From NCBI GenBank assembly GCA_963722495.1, contig CAVRND010000028.1, positions 62,001 to 126,000 of the forward strand: a stretch of 64,000 nt of DNA. The letters run 5' to 3'. A model generated the notes under the pieces. It ran no database searches. It saw nothing but the letters and a program-made list of their open reading frames with translations, and was not told the origin of the DNA. Positions 19,032 to 28,238 of this stretch are shown in pieces. Source of the stretch: Hyphomicrobium_A sp963722495. GTDB taxonomy: Bacteria; Pseudomonadota; Alphaproteobacteria; Rhizobiales; Hyphomicrobiaceae. Positions within the stretch are counted from its first letter, which is position 1. Every line of letters starts with the position of its first letter. A program made the translations under genes and the position numbers.

Positions 19032-19062
19032 ACCGCACAGAGCGACGGAGCAGCGCTTCACC

Positions 19063-19473
19063 ATGACGGTCTCATCGAACGACGCGACCGTGGTGGAGCG
19101 CCTGCGTGGCTGGGCGCGCGGCATCAAGCGCGACGTGCACGCACTGTACCTGTCGGCGCGCGATCCGCGCGTGCCCTGGTACGCCAAGGCGGTGGCGCTC
19201 GCCGTCGCCGCCTACGCGCTGTCGCCGATCGACCTCATTCCGGATTTCATTCCGGTGCTCGGCTACCTCGACGATCTGATCCTTGTGCCGCTCGGCATTC
19301 TGCTCGCCGTGCGGCTCATTCCGGCGGCAGTCTTTGCCGAGCATCGCGCCACCGCCACGTCGGCGCCTTTGCAGGCGAGCCGCGGGGCAGCTGTCGTCAT
19401 CATCGCCATCTGGATCGGCCTTGCGCTCGTCGCCATTGGCTGGGCCGTCCGCTATTTCGCGCCGCCAACATAA
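19063..19473 (+). CDS. YkvA-family (DUF1232) membrane protein
   Basis: A 136-residue protein with the DUF1232 signature WYAKAVALAVAAYALSPIDL-IPDFIPVLGYLDDLI, then a hydrophobic stretch, and a second membrane segment near the C-terminus (AAVVIIAIWIGLALVAIGWA). The function of the family is unknown. Its position between msrB and msrA, with gaps of 31 and 11 bp, suggests co-transcription with the methionine sulfoxide reductases. The N-terminal helix RLRGWARGIKRDVHALYLSA is amphipathic and basic. Confidence 0.9.
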   Translation: MTVSSNDATVVERLRGWARGIKRDVHALYLSARDPRVPWYAKAVALAVAAYALSPIDLIPDFIPVLGYLDDLILVPLGILLAVRLIPAAVFAEHRATATSAPLQASRGAAVVIIAIWIGLALVAIGWAVRYFAPPT

Positions 19474-19484
19474 GGAGGCTTGCC

Positions 19485-20201
19485 ATGCAACGCTTTGCTG
19501 TCACCGCTGTCGGCGCAGCCCTCGCCCTCGCCGCCGCCTTTGCGATTGCGGGACCGTCGTACAGCGCGCCGCCAGCGCCGAAGGCGTCCGCCATGCCCAC
19601 CACGACAGGGCTCGAGGTGGCGACGTTCGCCGGCGGCTGCTTCTGGTCGATGGAGTACGAGTTCGACAAGCTCGCCGGCGTCACGCAGACCGTGTCCGGC
19701 TTCATGGGCGGCAAGACGCCGAACCCGACCTATGACGAGGTCTCGCACGGCAACACCGGCCACGCCGAGAGCGTGCAGGTGACCTACGATCCCAAGGTCG
19801 TCAGCTATCCGCAGCTGGTCGACTACTATTGGCATCACGTCGACCTGCTCGACGGCGGCGGGCAGTTCTGCGACCGCGGCGACGAGTATCGCCCCGTCAT
19901 CTTCGCGCACACGCCGGCGCAGAAGCAGGCCGCGGCGGAGAGCAAGGCGAAGCTCGACGCGAGCCACCGCTTCTCGACGCCGATCGCCGTAGCGGTCACC
20001 GATGCCGGGCCGTTCACGGCGGCCGAGGACTACCACCAGAACTTCCACAACACGAACGCCGCGTACTACAAGCGCTACCGCGTCGGCTGCGGCCGCGACG
20101 CGCGCCTGAAGGAGATCTGGGGCGCGGAAGCCGACACGGCGGCGCACTGGATGATCGAGAATCGCCGCCGTCAGTGGCGAGGATCGAGCATCTCGATCTG
20201 A
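19485..20201 (+). CDS. msrA: peptide-methionine (S)-S-oxide reductase, exported
   Basis: Reduces methionine-S-sulfoxide. Sec-type signal peptide (AVTAVGAALALAAAFAIAGPSYSA), then the MsrA core: FAGGCFWSMEYEFDKLAGV with catalytic Cys52, GFMGGKTPNPTYDEVSHGNT, GHAESVQVTYDP, YYWHHVDLLDGGGQFCDRGD and EYRPVIF. Resolving cysteine(s) near the C-terminus (RVGCGRDARL). The last codons (SSISI, stop at 20201) fall inside sequence resembling the right end of a type-B palindromic element, so the extreme C-terminus may derive from that element. Follows ykvA by 11 bp with AAGGAGG upstream. Confidence 0.95.
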   Translation: MQRFAVTAVGAALALAAAFAIAGPSYSAPPAPKASAMPTTTGLEVATFAGGCFWSMEYEFDKLAGVTQTVSGFMGGKTPNPTYDEVSHGNTGHAESVQVTYDPKVVSYPQLVDYYWHHVDLLDGGGQFCDRGDEYRPVIFAHTPAQKQAAAESKAKLDASHRFSTPIAVAVTDAGPFTAAEDYHQNFHNTNAAYYKRYRVGCGRDARLKEIWGAEADTAAHWMIENRRRQWRGSSISI

Positions 20202-20285
20202 TCACACTGCAGTCCGTTTCAGTGTCCCTCAGATCCGAAGTCGCTCCACCCAGCGCGATCCGGCGAACTCGGAATCGGACACTAG
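20186..20285. repeat. CTAG-ended palindromic elements: type-B remnant then type-A copy (copy D)
   Basis: GCATCTCGATCTGATCACACTG at about 20188-20210 resembles the right end of element B. It is followed by a 67-bp unit (20219-20285) that starts TCAGTGTCCCTCAGATCCGA and ends CGAACTCGGAATCGGACACTAG-like sequence, the right end matching the inverted left end of copies A and C. The unit lies between the convergent msrA and catalase-like genes; the catalase stop is 21 bp past its right end. The left end of this copy has diverged most. Confidence 0.65.
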
Positions 20286-20305
20286 GCGCCGCCGCGTGCA
20301 AGGCG

Positions 20306-21281
20306 TCAGTTCGTGCGGCGGCCGAAGGACACGGCGTAGTCGAGCGAACGCATCGGCAGGATCTTGTCGTTCTTCGATGGCTCGACGCCGTCGGCGAGAT
20401 TGTTCGGATCGAAGATGCCGACGTCGCAGGATTCGGCCGGCTCCAGTCCGGTGATGGAGATGACGCCCATCTTCACGCTCTTGCGGTCGGCCGGCCACTC
20501 GGAGGTCGGATCGTCGTCCTGATCGCCCGGCTGTCCGAGACGGCGAACAGATTGTAGTCGACCGGGCCCTTGGCGAAGCGCTCGTTGAGCTCGCCGGCGT
20601 AGAAGTCCTTGCCTTTGCCTTCGGCTTCCGCATCGGAGAGGCCGACGAAGCCGCCGGCCGGCTCGGCCTTCCACTTGATCGGCTGGCGATCGCCCTTGGC
20701 ATTGGTCAGCGTGAAGGTGTGCACGCCGAAATAGTCGGCGGTGGCGTAGCTCGCCGGCGTCGGGCGCGCCTTGAGCCAAGCGCCTTGACTTGCGCCGAGT
20801 CCGGATTGGCCTTGAAGAACGCGCCGATCTTTTCCTTGTCCTTCGTGGCAACGGTCTTCAACAGCTCGAGGAACTGCTCCGGCGTCTTGGCCGACGAAGA
20901 TCGGCGCCGAGATCATCAGCAGATCGGACGTGCCGCCGTCGGGCAGCTGGAAGTGCATGGCGATGCCGCGCACGTTGTCCTTCTGGCCGTCGGAGGCCAT
21001 CGGGTTGCCGCCGCCGAGGGAGAAGCGCCCGACCAGCGGCACCGGCGCGGCGAACACCGGCGACTTGCTCAAGGCGGCCGCCTCAGCCGTCGGGGTGAAA
21101 TTGCCTTTGACGCAAATGCCCTTGGTGTGCGCGGCGCGCATCTTGGCGTGGGCGCCGAAGACGCCGTTCGAGCCCATCGACCAGCTGCTCGGGCTGCGCC
21201 TCCTCGCGCCATCGCCGGTGCAGCGGCGAATGCCATCGTCAAACAGATCGACACACAATGCGAAGCTCGCGAAAATCTCAT
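20306..21281 (-). CDS. catalase-family peroxidase, exported, frameshifted
   Basis: Short haem catalase-like peroxidase (SrpA type, about 325 codons). Signal peptide SHCVSICLTMAFAAAPAMA from ATG 21281, with GGGAGA upstream. Blocks: RAAHTKGICVKGNFTPTAEA (distal His region), GNPMASDGQKDNVRGIAMHF, PTPASYATADYFGVHTFTLT, PIKWKAEPAGG and the C-terminal ITGLEPAESCDVGIFDPNNL. Frame changes occur near 20530, 20780, 20895 and 21180. These enzymes usually work as peroxidases in the periplasm rather than as true catalases. The next gene upstream on the same strand is a carotenoid oxygenase. Confidence 0.87.
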
Positions 21282-21399
21282 GCTTATCTCCCGACCTCTG
21301 GCTGGCCGCGCGTCGTGCGCGGACTTGGCTGGCCGTACGTTATTCGCCGCTGCCGACGTGTTCGTGTCAACGTCGCCGTTGCCCGGATGTCGCAGCCGC

Positions 21400-22837
21400 C
21401 TACGCCGTGGCGAAAGAAGTTGCCGTGGAAGCTGAAGGGGATGTGGTGCGGGCACTCGGCGCGGGCGATTTCGGCAAGCGAATGTGCATCGAGCACCAAT
21501 AGAAAGGAGCTGCCGCGCCGCGCGTCGAGAACGACGGAAAGCAGCACGCCCTCGCCTTCTTCACTGGCACCCGGCTCGGCGACGAATACCGGCTCGCCGG
21601 GATAGCAGCCCTCGGCGTGCCAGGTGCGCGCGGCGCGGCTCGCGACGTCGATGCGCACGATGCTGTCGAGGAAGTCGCCGCCCGGCGTCCGGCCCGCCCC
21701 CCACACGAAGCGGTAGGGCCGCCCGGCGCAGCGGTCGTAGTCGATGCGCGGCAATTCGATCATCTCGTCGGCTAGCGGCACGATCTCGACCGGCTCTTCG
21801 TCATCGAGCGGCAGGATGCAGCGCGTCAGCCGGCCGGTGGCGTTGACGGTTTCGCCGGCGCGCAGGTGCGACAGATAAAGCTGATCGATGATGCCGGCGT
21901 CGTCGTACGTGATGAGGTCGATGAGGAGGTCTGAGCCCTCCTCGTAGGCGTTGACGTGATGGAAGGCGAACGCCGCGTCGGCCGGTGCGCGACGCGACCA
22001 GAGCGCCGCTGTCCTTGTCGAACACGTGAAAGCGCAGGCCGCGCTCGGGCACCCAGCGATAATTGCGGATGAACGGCGCCACCTCCAGCATCAGCCGCAG
22101 CGGATCGACGACGAGCGGAAACTCGGTGAGCACGAGATAGCGCTCGGTCATCGCGAAGGAATGCATATAGGCCGGCTTGTCGACCGGCATCTCGGCGACG
22201 ACGCGCTCCGGCGAGCCATCGTCGGGAATGGCGAACAGCCGGTAGTGCGAGCGGCGTCCGAAGGCGACGACGTAGCTGAAGCGGCAGGCACGCTGCGCGT
22301 CGTGATGCGGATGCGCGATCGACACCATGCCGCCGACCTCGGCGCTTCCCTGGTAGTGCCCGAGCGTCGCCAGCGTCTCGGCATCGAAGCGAACGGGAAG
22401 CGTCGTCTCGGTCAGCGCCACCGGCACGCCACCGAAGGCGTCGACGTTGACGTTGCAGTTGTCGGTGAGATGCGGGCGAGAACACGGACGCCACGCGCTG
22501 GAACAGCGTGCGGCAAGGGTCGGTGGCGAACTCGCCGCGCGCCAGCGAGCCCTTTGACGGCCGCCTCGCAATAGCTGTCGGAGCGCAGGAAGCGATTGGT
22601 ATAGGTCACGGCGCCGTCGGCAAAGGCGAAGCGATGCAGCATGGCGAGGCCGTCGAACCAATGGTTCACGGTGGTGCTGCCGACGTCGAACTTGGCGGGG
22701 CCTGTCCGCAGCAGCGCGCCGGTCAGCCAGGCGGGAAACTCGCCCTGCAGCGGCAACCGCAGCGGCCCGACCTCGTCATCGAGATCGGCAAAGCCACCCG
22801 CGTACGATGCCCGGTCGGACCCTGTCATGGTCGTCAC
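21400..22837 (-). CDS. carotenoid oxygenase-family protein, frameshifted
   Basis: Non-haem Fe(II) dioxygenase cleaving carotenoids, apocarotenoids or stilbenes. The four iron-binding histidines can be placed: in AEVGGMVSIAHPHHD (about 22310), in KPAYMHSFAMTERY (about 22160), in AFAFHHVNAYEEG (about 21960) and in PFSFHGNF (about 21420). Other features: LTGALLRTGPAKFDVG and VNHWFDGLAMLHRFAF near the start. GTG 22837 or ATG 22828 can serve as start. As written the last frame runs 116 bases beyond the family's end; removing one C near 21410 gives the ending NFFATA and a stop at 21400. Other frame changes lie near 22550, 22480, 21985 and 21800. The substrate cannot be inferred. Confidence 0.85.
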
Positions 22838-22876
22838 CCTGCAGCCGCAAGCGCAAACGAAGCCTCAAGATCGATC

Positions 22877-23266
22877 CTACAAGACGCTCAACTGATGGGC
22901 CAGCAGGTGGCCGAGCCACACCGCCAACAGGCAAACGATCACCGAAGCCGCGATGTAGCCCCCGGCTTGCAGCCACTCGCCCTCCTGCATGAGCACCATC
23001 GACTGCAGGCTGAAGGCGGAGAAAGTCGTATACCCCCCGCACAGCCCGACGGTCACGAACATGCGGAAGTTCTGATCGACGACGTACCGCCCCTCCGGCC
23101 CGGTGAGCGATACGAAGAAGCCGATGACGAAAGAGCCAAGGATGTTGATCAGCAGCGTGCCCCACGGGAAAGTCTCGCCGAACAGCCGCGCCGCCGCGCC
23201 TGTGCACCAGTAGCGGGCCATGCCGCCGAGCGCGCTTCCGACGGCAATCCAAATGTAGGCCTGCAC
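22877..23266 (-). CDS. crcB: fluoride efflux channel CrcB (Fluc)
   Basis: Small dual-topology fluoride channel with four membrane segments. Family motifs: AYIWIAVGSALGGMARYW, FPWGTLLINILGSFVIGFF, and GLCGGYTTFSAFSLQSM, which carries the Phe-box residues and the conserved TTFS. GTG 23266 is chosen because it follows TGGAGGA and gives the normal length of 129 residues; the longer upstream reading has no similarity. I checked the leader for a fluoride riboswitch and could not support one. No sodium or fluoride-related neighbour is seen. Confidence 0.93.
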   Translation of the reverse strand: MQAYIWIAVGSALGGMARYWCTGAAARLFGETFPWGTLLINILGSFVIGFFVSLTGPEGRYVVDQNFRMFVTVGLCGGYTTFSAFSLQSMVLMQEGEWLQAGGYIAASVIVCLLAVWLGHLLAHQLSVL

Positions 23267-23366
23267 GCGTCCTCCATCCCCATCATTGAATCGTGCACGC
23301 CGTATGTAGCACGCGAACGCCGGCGGCAAGGTCAGCCGCCGGCGTCGACAACGACGCCGCTCTCGC

Positions 23367-25435
23367 CTACTCCGCCGCCTGCCGGTGGGCGGAGAGCACC
23401 TGGTCGGCGAGGCGCCCGGTCAGCTCGGCGAGATGATCGAAGCGCGAGGTATAGGTTCCGACACCCGAGGTGGCGGAGCGCAGATCGACGATGAGGTTCT
23501 CCATCTCGGAGGCCGGCATCTGCGCCTGGACGACGTCCCAGCCGCTCCACCCCTCGCGCGCGTCGAAGCCGAGGATCTGCCCGCGGCGCTGCGCGATGAT
23601 GGCGTTGATGCGCGCGGTCGTTCTCGCTCGGCACGGCGATCTCCACCGCCATCACCGGCTCGAGCAGCACCGGCGCGCACTTCGGCAGCCCGTCCGTCAT
23701 GCCGATACGGGCCGCCTGGCGGAACGCCATGTCGGACGAGTTCGACCGTGTGATACGAGCCGTCGAGCAGCGTCACCGCCACGTCGACCACGGGAAAGCC
23801 CAGCGGTCCGTGCTGCAGGTAGTCTTTGACGCCGATCTCCACCGACGGGATGAACTGGCGCGGGACGACGCCGCCGGTGATCTTCTCGGCGAACTCGAAG
23901 CCTGCACCACGCGCCCGCGGCTGGATGTCGAGCACCACGTCGCCGAACTGGCCGTGGCCGCCGGACTGCTTCTTGTGACGCCCGCGCACCTGCGTGCCCG
24001 CACGGATCGTCTCCTTGTACGGCACCAGCCTTGCCTGCCGCTGCACGGCGATTCCGTACTTGCGCTGCAGGCGCTCGACGGCAACACGCAAATGCATCTC
24101 GCCCTGCCCGTAGAGCAGCATCTGGTGCGTGTCGGCGTTCATCTCGACGCGCAGCGAAGGATCGTCTTCGATCAGCTTGGCTAGCGCTGCCGTAAGCTTC
24201 ACCTCGTCCTTACGGTCCTTGAGGCCGAGCCCGATGGCGAACACCGGCGGCGGCGCTGGCGGGGTCTTTGCCTGTACGGCGCCGCCCTTTTCGGCGCTGA
24301 TCGTCTCACCCGCCTTGATATGCTCCAGCCGCCCCAACGCAACGGTGTCGCCGGCTTTGCCGGTGCCGCGTTTCACCGGCTCCTCTCCGCGCAGTGAGAA
24401 CACGCCGGCCGCGCGCTCGTCTCTCCCCTCGGCGCCGGTGACGACCGTCCCTTCGCCGAACTCGCCGGTGAGGATGCGCACCAAGGAAAGCTTGCCGCCG
24501 TGCGCGGTGTGCAGCGACTTCATCACATAGGCGGCCGACTTGGCGTTCTCGAGCTTCAGGCGCCGCGCCGTCACGTCGACCGTCGGCGCCTCGTGGCGCA
24601 GTGCCTTCAACAGCCGGAAGATGCCGTGGTTGTCGCGCGCCGAGCCGAGCAGCACCGGACAGATGAGGCCATCGCGGAATTCCTGCGTCAGATCCTGGAA
24701 GATCTTGTCACGCGAGGTCGGCATGTCGGAGAGCAGCTGCTCCATGAGCTCATCGTCGTGGTCGGCGAGCTGCTCCAGCATATGGAAGCGGGCTTCCTTC
24801 TCGCGCTCCGAAATGGTCTCGGGAAGCTCGACGATCTCGGACGGCGCATTGGGCGATAGACGAAGGCGCGTTCGGAGGCGAGGTCGACGAAGCCGGTGGC
24901 GACGCCCTTCTCCCAAATGGGGATCTGCCGCAGCACCAACGGCTTGGAGCTCGCCGGCTGCAGCACGGGGATCAGCTCGCGCAGCGGGATTTCGGATTCA
25001 TCGATCTTATTGAGAAACAGGAAATGGGGGATGCCGCGGTCTTCGAGCTGCTTGAGGATGATCTGCAGCGCCGGGACGCGCTTGGCGTCGGCCTCGCACA
25101 CGACCACTGCCGCGTCGCAGGCCGTGAGAGCGAGCGCGCCTTCGTGCTGAAATTCGATGGAGCCGGGGCAGTCGACGAAGGTGAAGTTGTCGCCGAGGAA
25201 CGAGACGTCGGCGACGTTGAGCTGCACGCTCATGCCGTGGTCGCGCGCTTCTGGACTGGCGTCGCCCACGCTGGTCTTGTCTGGCACGCTGCCGGCGCGC
25301 TGCACGCCACCGGTACGGGCCAGATATGGCTTCGAGAAGCGTTGTCTTGCCGCTCAGGTAGGGTCCGACGAGTGCGATGCAGCGGGAGCGGGGGCTCCCA
25401 CTAGCTCCCGCTTTAGGTCCATCCGACTGCGCCAT
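23367..25435 (-). CDS. EF-G-like translational GTPase, frameshifted
   Basis: Elongation-factor-G family protein, probably one of the EF-G paralogues rather than the main FusA. The G1 loop is GPYLSGKTTLLEAI, the G3 region VSFLGDNFTFVDCPGSIEFQ (DCPG), and the G4 block FLFLNKIDE (NKID). Later domains: QMLLYGQGEMHLRVAVERL, PYKETIRAGTQVRGRHKKQS, GGHGQFGDVVLDIQPR (domain IV), and PSVEIGVKDYLQHGPLGFPV. ATG 25435 follows GGAGGAAGCC. Indels split it near 25330, 24860, 23900, 23730 and 23620; the end HRQAAE-stop at 23367 is the natural one. G3 reads DCPG where canonical EF-G has DTPG, supporting a divergent paralogue. Confidence 0.85.
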
Positions 25436-25789
25436 GGCTTCCTCCCAACTGGTTTGGAGGCGCGCGCTCGCGACCGTCGCGTGCCTCGCGCCTCTGGGAG
25501 GAACGCGACTTTCACCATGTTCGCGCCGCACCGGATGCGGCGCAAGCCCCGGCGTGCGAAATCTTGCGCTACTGCTTGCACCAGGTTGCTGGTCTAAGTC
25601 GTTTTAGAATGAATATTGCGTCGCACAACGAATGCGAAGAATTCGTCTTTCCAATTCGCAGTAGCACAATGGAAAATACTTGCTCGGGAACCTTTTTGAA
25701 GCATTATGAATTTACCGGTTCGTTCGAGGCCATCAGACGAACCGGTCGGGTCGCACGGGGCATCGACCCATTGAGAAATGAGGCGTGCG
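25436..25789. other. 354-bp intergenic region with two inverted repeats
   Basis: Less GC-rich than its surroundings. It contains a perfect 10-bp inverted repeat, ACCGGTTCGT at 25714-25723 and ACGAACCGGT at 25737-25746, followed by a second potential stem GGGTCG/CGACCC at about 25749-25770. A possible -35/-10 pair (TTGAAG near 25697, TATGAA-type bases near 25705) is too weak to call. The repeats sit just upstream of the small gene at 25790 and could be an operator or leader hairpins. Confidence 0.5.
25714..25746. repeat. perfect 10-bp inverted repeat upstream of a small gene
   Basis: ACCGGTTCGT and its exact complement are separated by 13 nt. No T tract follows. It lies 44 bp before the ATG of the small gene at 25790 on the plus strand, a position suitable for an operator or a leader hairpin. 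Confidence 0.6.
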
Positions 25790-26023
25790 ATGAGTATGAA
25801 GACGCTTATGTCGGCAGCCCATGCGGCGGGTTACGCCATGGCGGCTGATGACTTCTCCGAACCGCGTACCGAGTTGGTGCGCGCGCCGCGATCGAACGCT
25901 GTCGTCGTGCATCGGGCTTCGCACCGCGGTCCGATCGCCAACGCACAACGTACGTTGCGCCGGATGTGGCTACGGGCCTGGTCATCGGCAGACTATTTCG
26001 GCCACCACCGGGCGGCCGCGTGA
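25790..26023 (+). CDS. hypothetical 77-residue protein
   Basis: Unrecognised small protein, MSMKTLMSAAHAAGYAMAAD followed by a basic region (RTELVRAPRSNAVVVHRASH, RTLRRMWLRAWSSADYFGHH). A start at 25778 would add four residues. No signal peptide is convincing. Two inverted repeats precede it. Composition is compatible with a real gene, but no family is apparent. Confidence 0.45.
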   Translation: MSMKTLMSAAHAAGYAMAADDFSEPRTELVRAPRSNAVVVHRASHRGPIANAQRTLRRMWLRAWSSADYFGHHRAAA

Positions 26024-26066
26024 GGCAGGGCTGCAGATCTTGCTGACGGCGCGCGGTTGCGCGCCA

Positions 26067-26180
26067 TCAGAATTTTGTGGCCAACCAGCTCACGAGTAGA
26101 ACAATCGCTGTCGCACCCAGCGCCACGCGCCACATCAGGCATGCGGCGCATTTTTTTTGCCTGACCCTGTCGTCATCCAT
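26067..26180 (-). CDS. small 37-residue membrane protein after aminotransferase gene
   Basis: MDDDRVRQKKCAACLMWRVA followed by a single membrane segment (GATAIVLLVSWLATKF). A CxxC pair precedes the segment. The ORF begins 20 bp after the aminotransferase stop and may be read from the same transcript. There is no good ribosome site; a short GC-rich hairpin (AACGGC/GCCGTT) lies between the genes. Too short to be sure. Confidence 0.35.
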   Translation of the reverse strand: MDDDRVRQKKCAACLMWRVALGATAIVLLVSWLATKF

Positions 26181-26199
26181 CCGACAACGGCGCCTGCCG

Positions 26200-27402
26200 T
26201 TAGCGCAGGTTTCCGCAGAAGCGCTGGATGCGCCGGCAGGCATCCTCGAGCACTTCCTTCGACGTCGCGTAGGACACCCGGAAGGCCGGCGAAGACGCGA
26301 ACGCCGCGCCATGCACGACGGCGACGCCCTCTTCTTCAAGCAACGCCGTGGCGAAGTCTTCGTCGTTGGCGATCGTTTTACCCGATGCGCTGGTCTTGCC
26401 GATGGCTCCCGCGCAGCTCGGGTAGACGTAGAAGGCACCCTCCGGCTTAGGGCAACGCAGCCCATTGGCCTGGTTCAGCATCGATACCACGAGGTCGCGA
26501 CGCTCGACGAACTTGGCGTTGTTCTTGGCGATGAAGTCCTGCGGGCCATCGAGCGCCTCGACGGCCGCCGCCTGCGTGATCGAGGACGGGTTGGAGGTCG
26601 ACTGCGACTGCAGCTTGCGCATGGCGTCGATGAGCGCCACCGGGCCACCGGCGTAGCCGAGACGCCAGCCGGTCATGCAATACGCCTTCGACAGGCCGTT
26701 GATGGTCAGCGTGCGATCGAACAACCCCGGCTCAACCTCGGCGACGGTGGCGAATTCCAGCCCGTCGTAGAGCAGATGCTCGTAGATGTCGTCGGTCATG
26801 ATCCAGACGTGCGGATGCTTCAAGAGCACATCCGTCAGCGCCTTGATCTCGGCCTTCGAATAGGCCGCGCCGGTTGGGTTCGACGGCGAGTTGAAGATCA
26901 GCCACTTGGTCTTCGGCGTGATGGCGGCTTCGAGCGCCGCCGGCTTCAGCCGGTAGCCGTCCTCAAGCTTGGTGTCGACGAAGATGGGCTTGGCGTCGGC
27001 CAGCATGACGATGTCGGCGTACGACACCCAGCACGGCGCCGGGATGATGACCTCATCGCCAGGATTCAGCGTCGCCAGCAGCGCATTATAGATCACCTGC
27101 TTGCCGCCGGTGCCAACCGAGATCTGGTTCGGCTTGTAGTCGAGATTGTTCTCGCGCTTGAACTTGCGCACGATCGCCGCCTTGAGCTCCGGCGTGCCGT
27201 CAACGTCGGTGTACTTGGTCTTGCCCTCGGCCAGCGCCTTGACCGCCGCCTGCTTGATGTTGTCGGGCGTGTCGAAATCGGGCTCGCCCGCCGACAGCGA
27301 GATGATATCGCGCCCCGCGGCCTTGAGCTGACGTGCCTTCATCGACGCCGCGATGGTCGCGGAGGGCTGGATGCGATTCAAGCTGTCGGCGATGAAGCCC
27401 AT
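26200..27402 (-). CDS. aspC: class I PLP-dependent aminotransferase (aspartate aminotransferase type)
   Basis: A 400-residue fold-type I aminotransferase of the alphaproteobacterial aspartate aminotransferase group (class Ib; often named aatA or aspC). Motifs: RDIISLSAGEPDFDTPDNIK, YTDVDGTPELKAAI, NSPSNPTGAAYSKAE, the Asp-Tyr-like cofactor block IMTDDIYEHLLYDG, and the Schiff-base lysine in INGLSKAYCMTGWRLGYAGG, with the terminal Arg block SPAFRVSYATSKE. Starts at ATG 27402. It interconverts aspartate/2-oxoglutarate and oxaloacetate/glutamate, perhaps with prephenate activity as in some class Ib members. Intact. Confidence 0.94.
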   Translation of the reverse strand: MGFIADSLNRIQPSATIAASMKARQLKAAGRDIISLSAGEPDFDTPDNIKQAAVKALAEGKTKYTDVDGTPELKAAIVRKFKRENNLDYKPNQISVGTGGKQVIYNALLATLNPGDEVIIPAPCWVSYADIVMLADAKPIFVDTKLEDGYRLKPAALEAAITPKTKWLIFNSPSNPTGAAYSKAEIKALTDVLLKHPHVWIMTDDIYEHLLYDGLEFATVAEVEPGLFDRTLTINGLSKAYCMTGWRLGYAGGPVALIDAMRKLQSQSTSNPSSITQAAAVEALDGPQDFIAKNNAKFVERRDLVVSMLNQANGLRCPKPEGAFYVYPSCAGAIGKTSASGKTIANDEDFATALLEEEGVAVVHGAAFASSPAFRVSYATSKEVLEDACRRIQRFCGNLR

Positions 27403-27705
27403 CGGTCAGAACCTTTCGGATATCGTTCGCTGCGCGAGCGGCGCGGACACTATCCGCAGCGGGCGGTGACTTCAATACATCGCGCGTTGCGATTCTGGCG
27501 CGCGCTGAAGTGCTCGGATTCTCGGGCCCGCACGAACGCCGCGTGACCTGAGCGCAACATCGGCGCCGCGACCTGCATTAATCAAAAGAATACGCCGCTA
27601 TCGCCACATTGTGTCCCCACACCCGCCACGAACGGGGATGACCATCCTCACATCACGGAACGCCGTCGGCCTCCTTGCCGGCGCTAGCCAAAAGGATCTC
27701 ATGCG
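27403..27705. other. 303-bp divergent intergenic region
   Basis: Separates the aminotransferase gene (minus) from a small membrane-protein gene (plus). I see no gene, repeat or terminator in it. It probably holds both promoters. Confidence 0.4.
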
Positions 27706-28086
27706 ATGTCCAAGTCTGGACCCTTGAGGTTGGTCGTCAGGACCACAGCCGATATCACCATCGGTCTCATCCTGTTCGTAACTTTCGCCCTGGCGCTCAG
27801 CGCCCACGAGCGGACCTCGGCCGCCACACACCGCCTCGGTGGCCTGCTTTCAATCAGCTCCAGCGCCGGTGATCTGCTCAAATTCTCGCTCGACGACAGC
27901 CCCCTGATCGCCGCAGCGGTCGTGGCAACGGCCGTGCCGGTGCCACAGACCGCCACCTTCAGCGCCCCGCACACGCCCACAAAGGGCACTGCTATGCTGT
28001 TGTTAGCAGGGGTCTTTTCGATGATCGTTGCTTTCAACCTAGCGTTTTTCAGACACCTTCGCCGCGAGTACGCCTCCCCGCGGTGA
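27706..28086 (+). CDS. hypothetical two-span membrane protein
   Basis: A 126-residue protein of unknown family. Two hydrophobic segments: ADITIGLILFVTFALALSAH near the N-terminus and AMLLLAGVFSMIVAFNLAFF near the C-terminus. Between them is a serine/alanine-rich loop of about 55 residues, and the protein ends in a basic tail (RHLRREYASPR). The plus-strand start ATG 27706 has AAAAGGATC somewhat upstream. Topology with both ends in the cytoplasm fits the positive-inside rule. Confidence 0.6.
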   Translation: MSKSGPLRLVVRTTADITIGLILFVTFALALSAHERTSAATHRLGGLLSISSSAGDLLKFSLDDSPLIAAAVVATAVPVPQTATFSAPHTPTKGTAMLLLAGVFSMIVAFNLAFFRHLRREYASPR

Positions 28087-28238
28087 GGTGCGTGGAGGGG
28101 GGGCCCGGCTCTGCTGGGAGCCCTTGACGGTCTCTCCTCCACTCCTAACATTTGGGTAATGTTGCTGTTGTACTCGGCCCTATACGTTAATGTCGGGGGC
28201 CCGGACCGGCCGGGAACGAGAATCTAGCGGAGCTGAAC

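Noticed and set aside
23267..23330. Fluoride riboswitch upstream of crcB
   Set aside because: GATGGGGATGG slightly resembles part of the motif, but the pairing elements are not found and the leader is short.
23317..23345. Terminator after the EF-G-like gene
   Set aside because: The CGCCGGCGG/CCGCCGGCG hairpin is strong, but no T tract follows on the minus strand.
26077..27546. Long open frames antisense to real genes, such as the 489-codon one here
   Set aside because: They are arginine/leucine/valine-rich shadows caused by high GC and lie opposite well-recognised genes.
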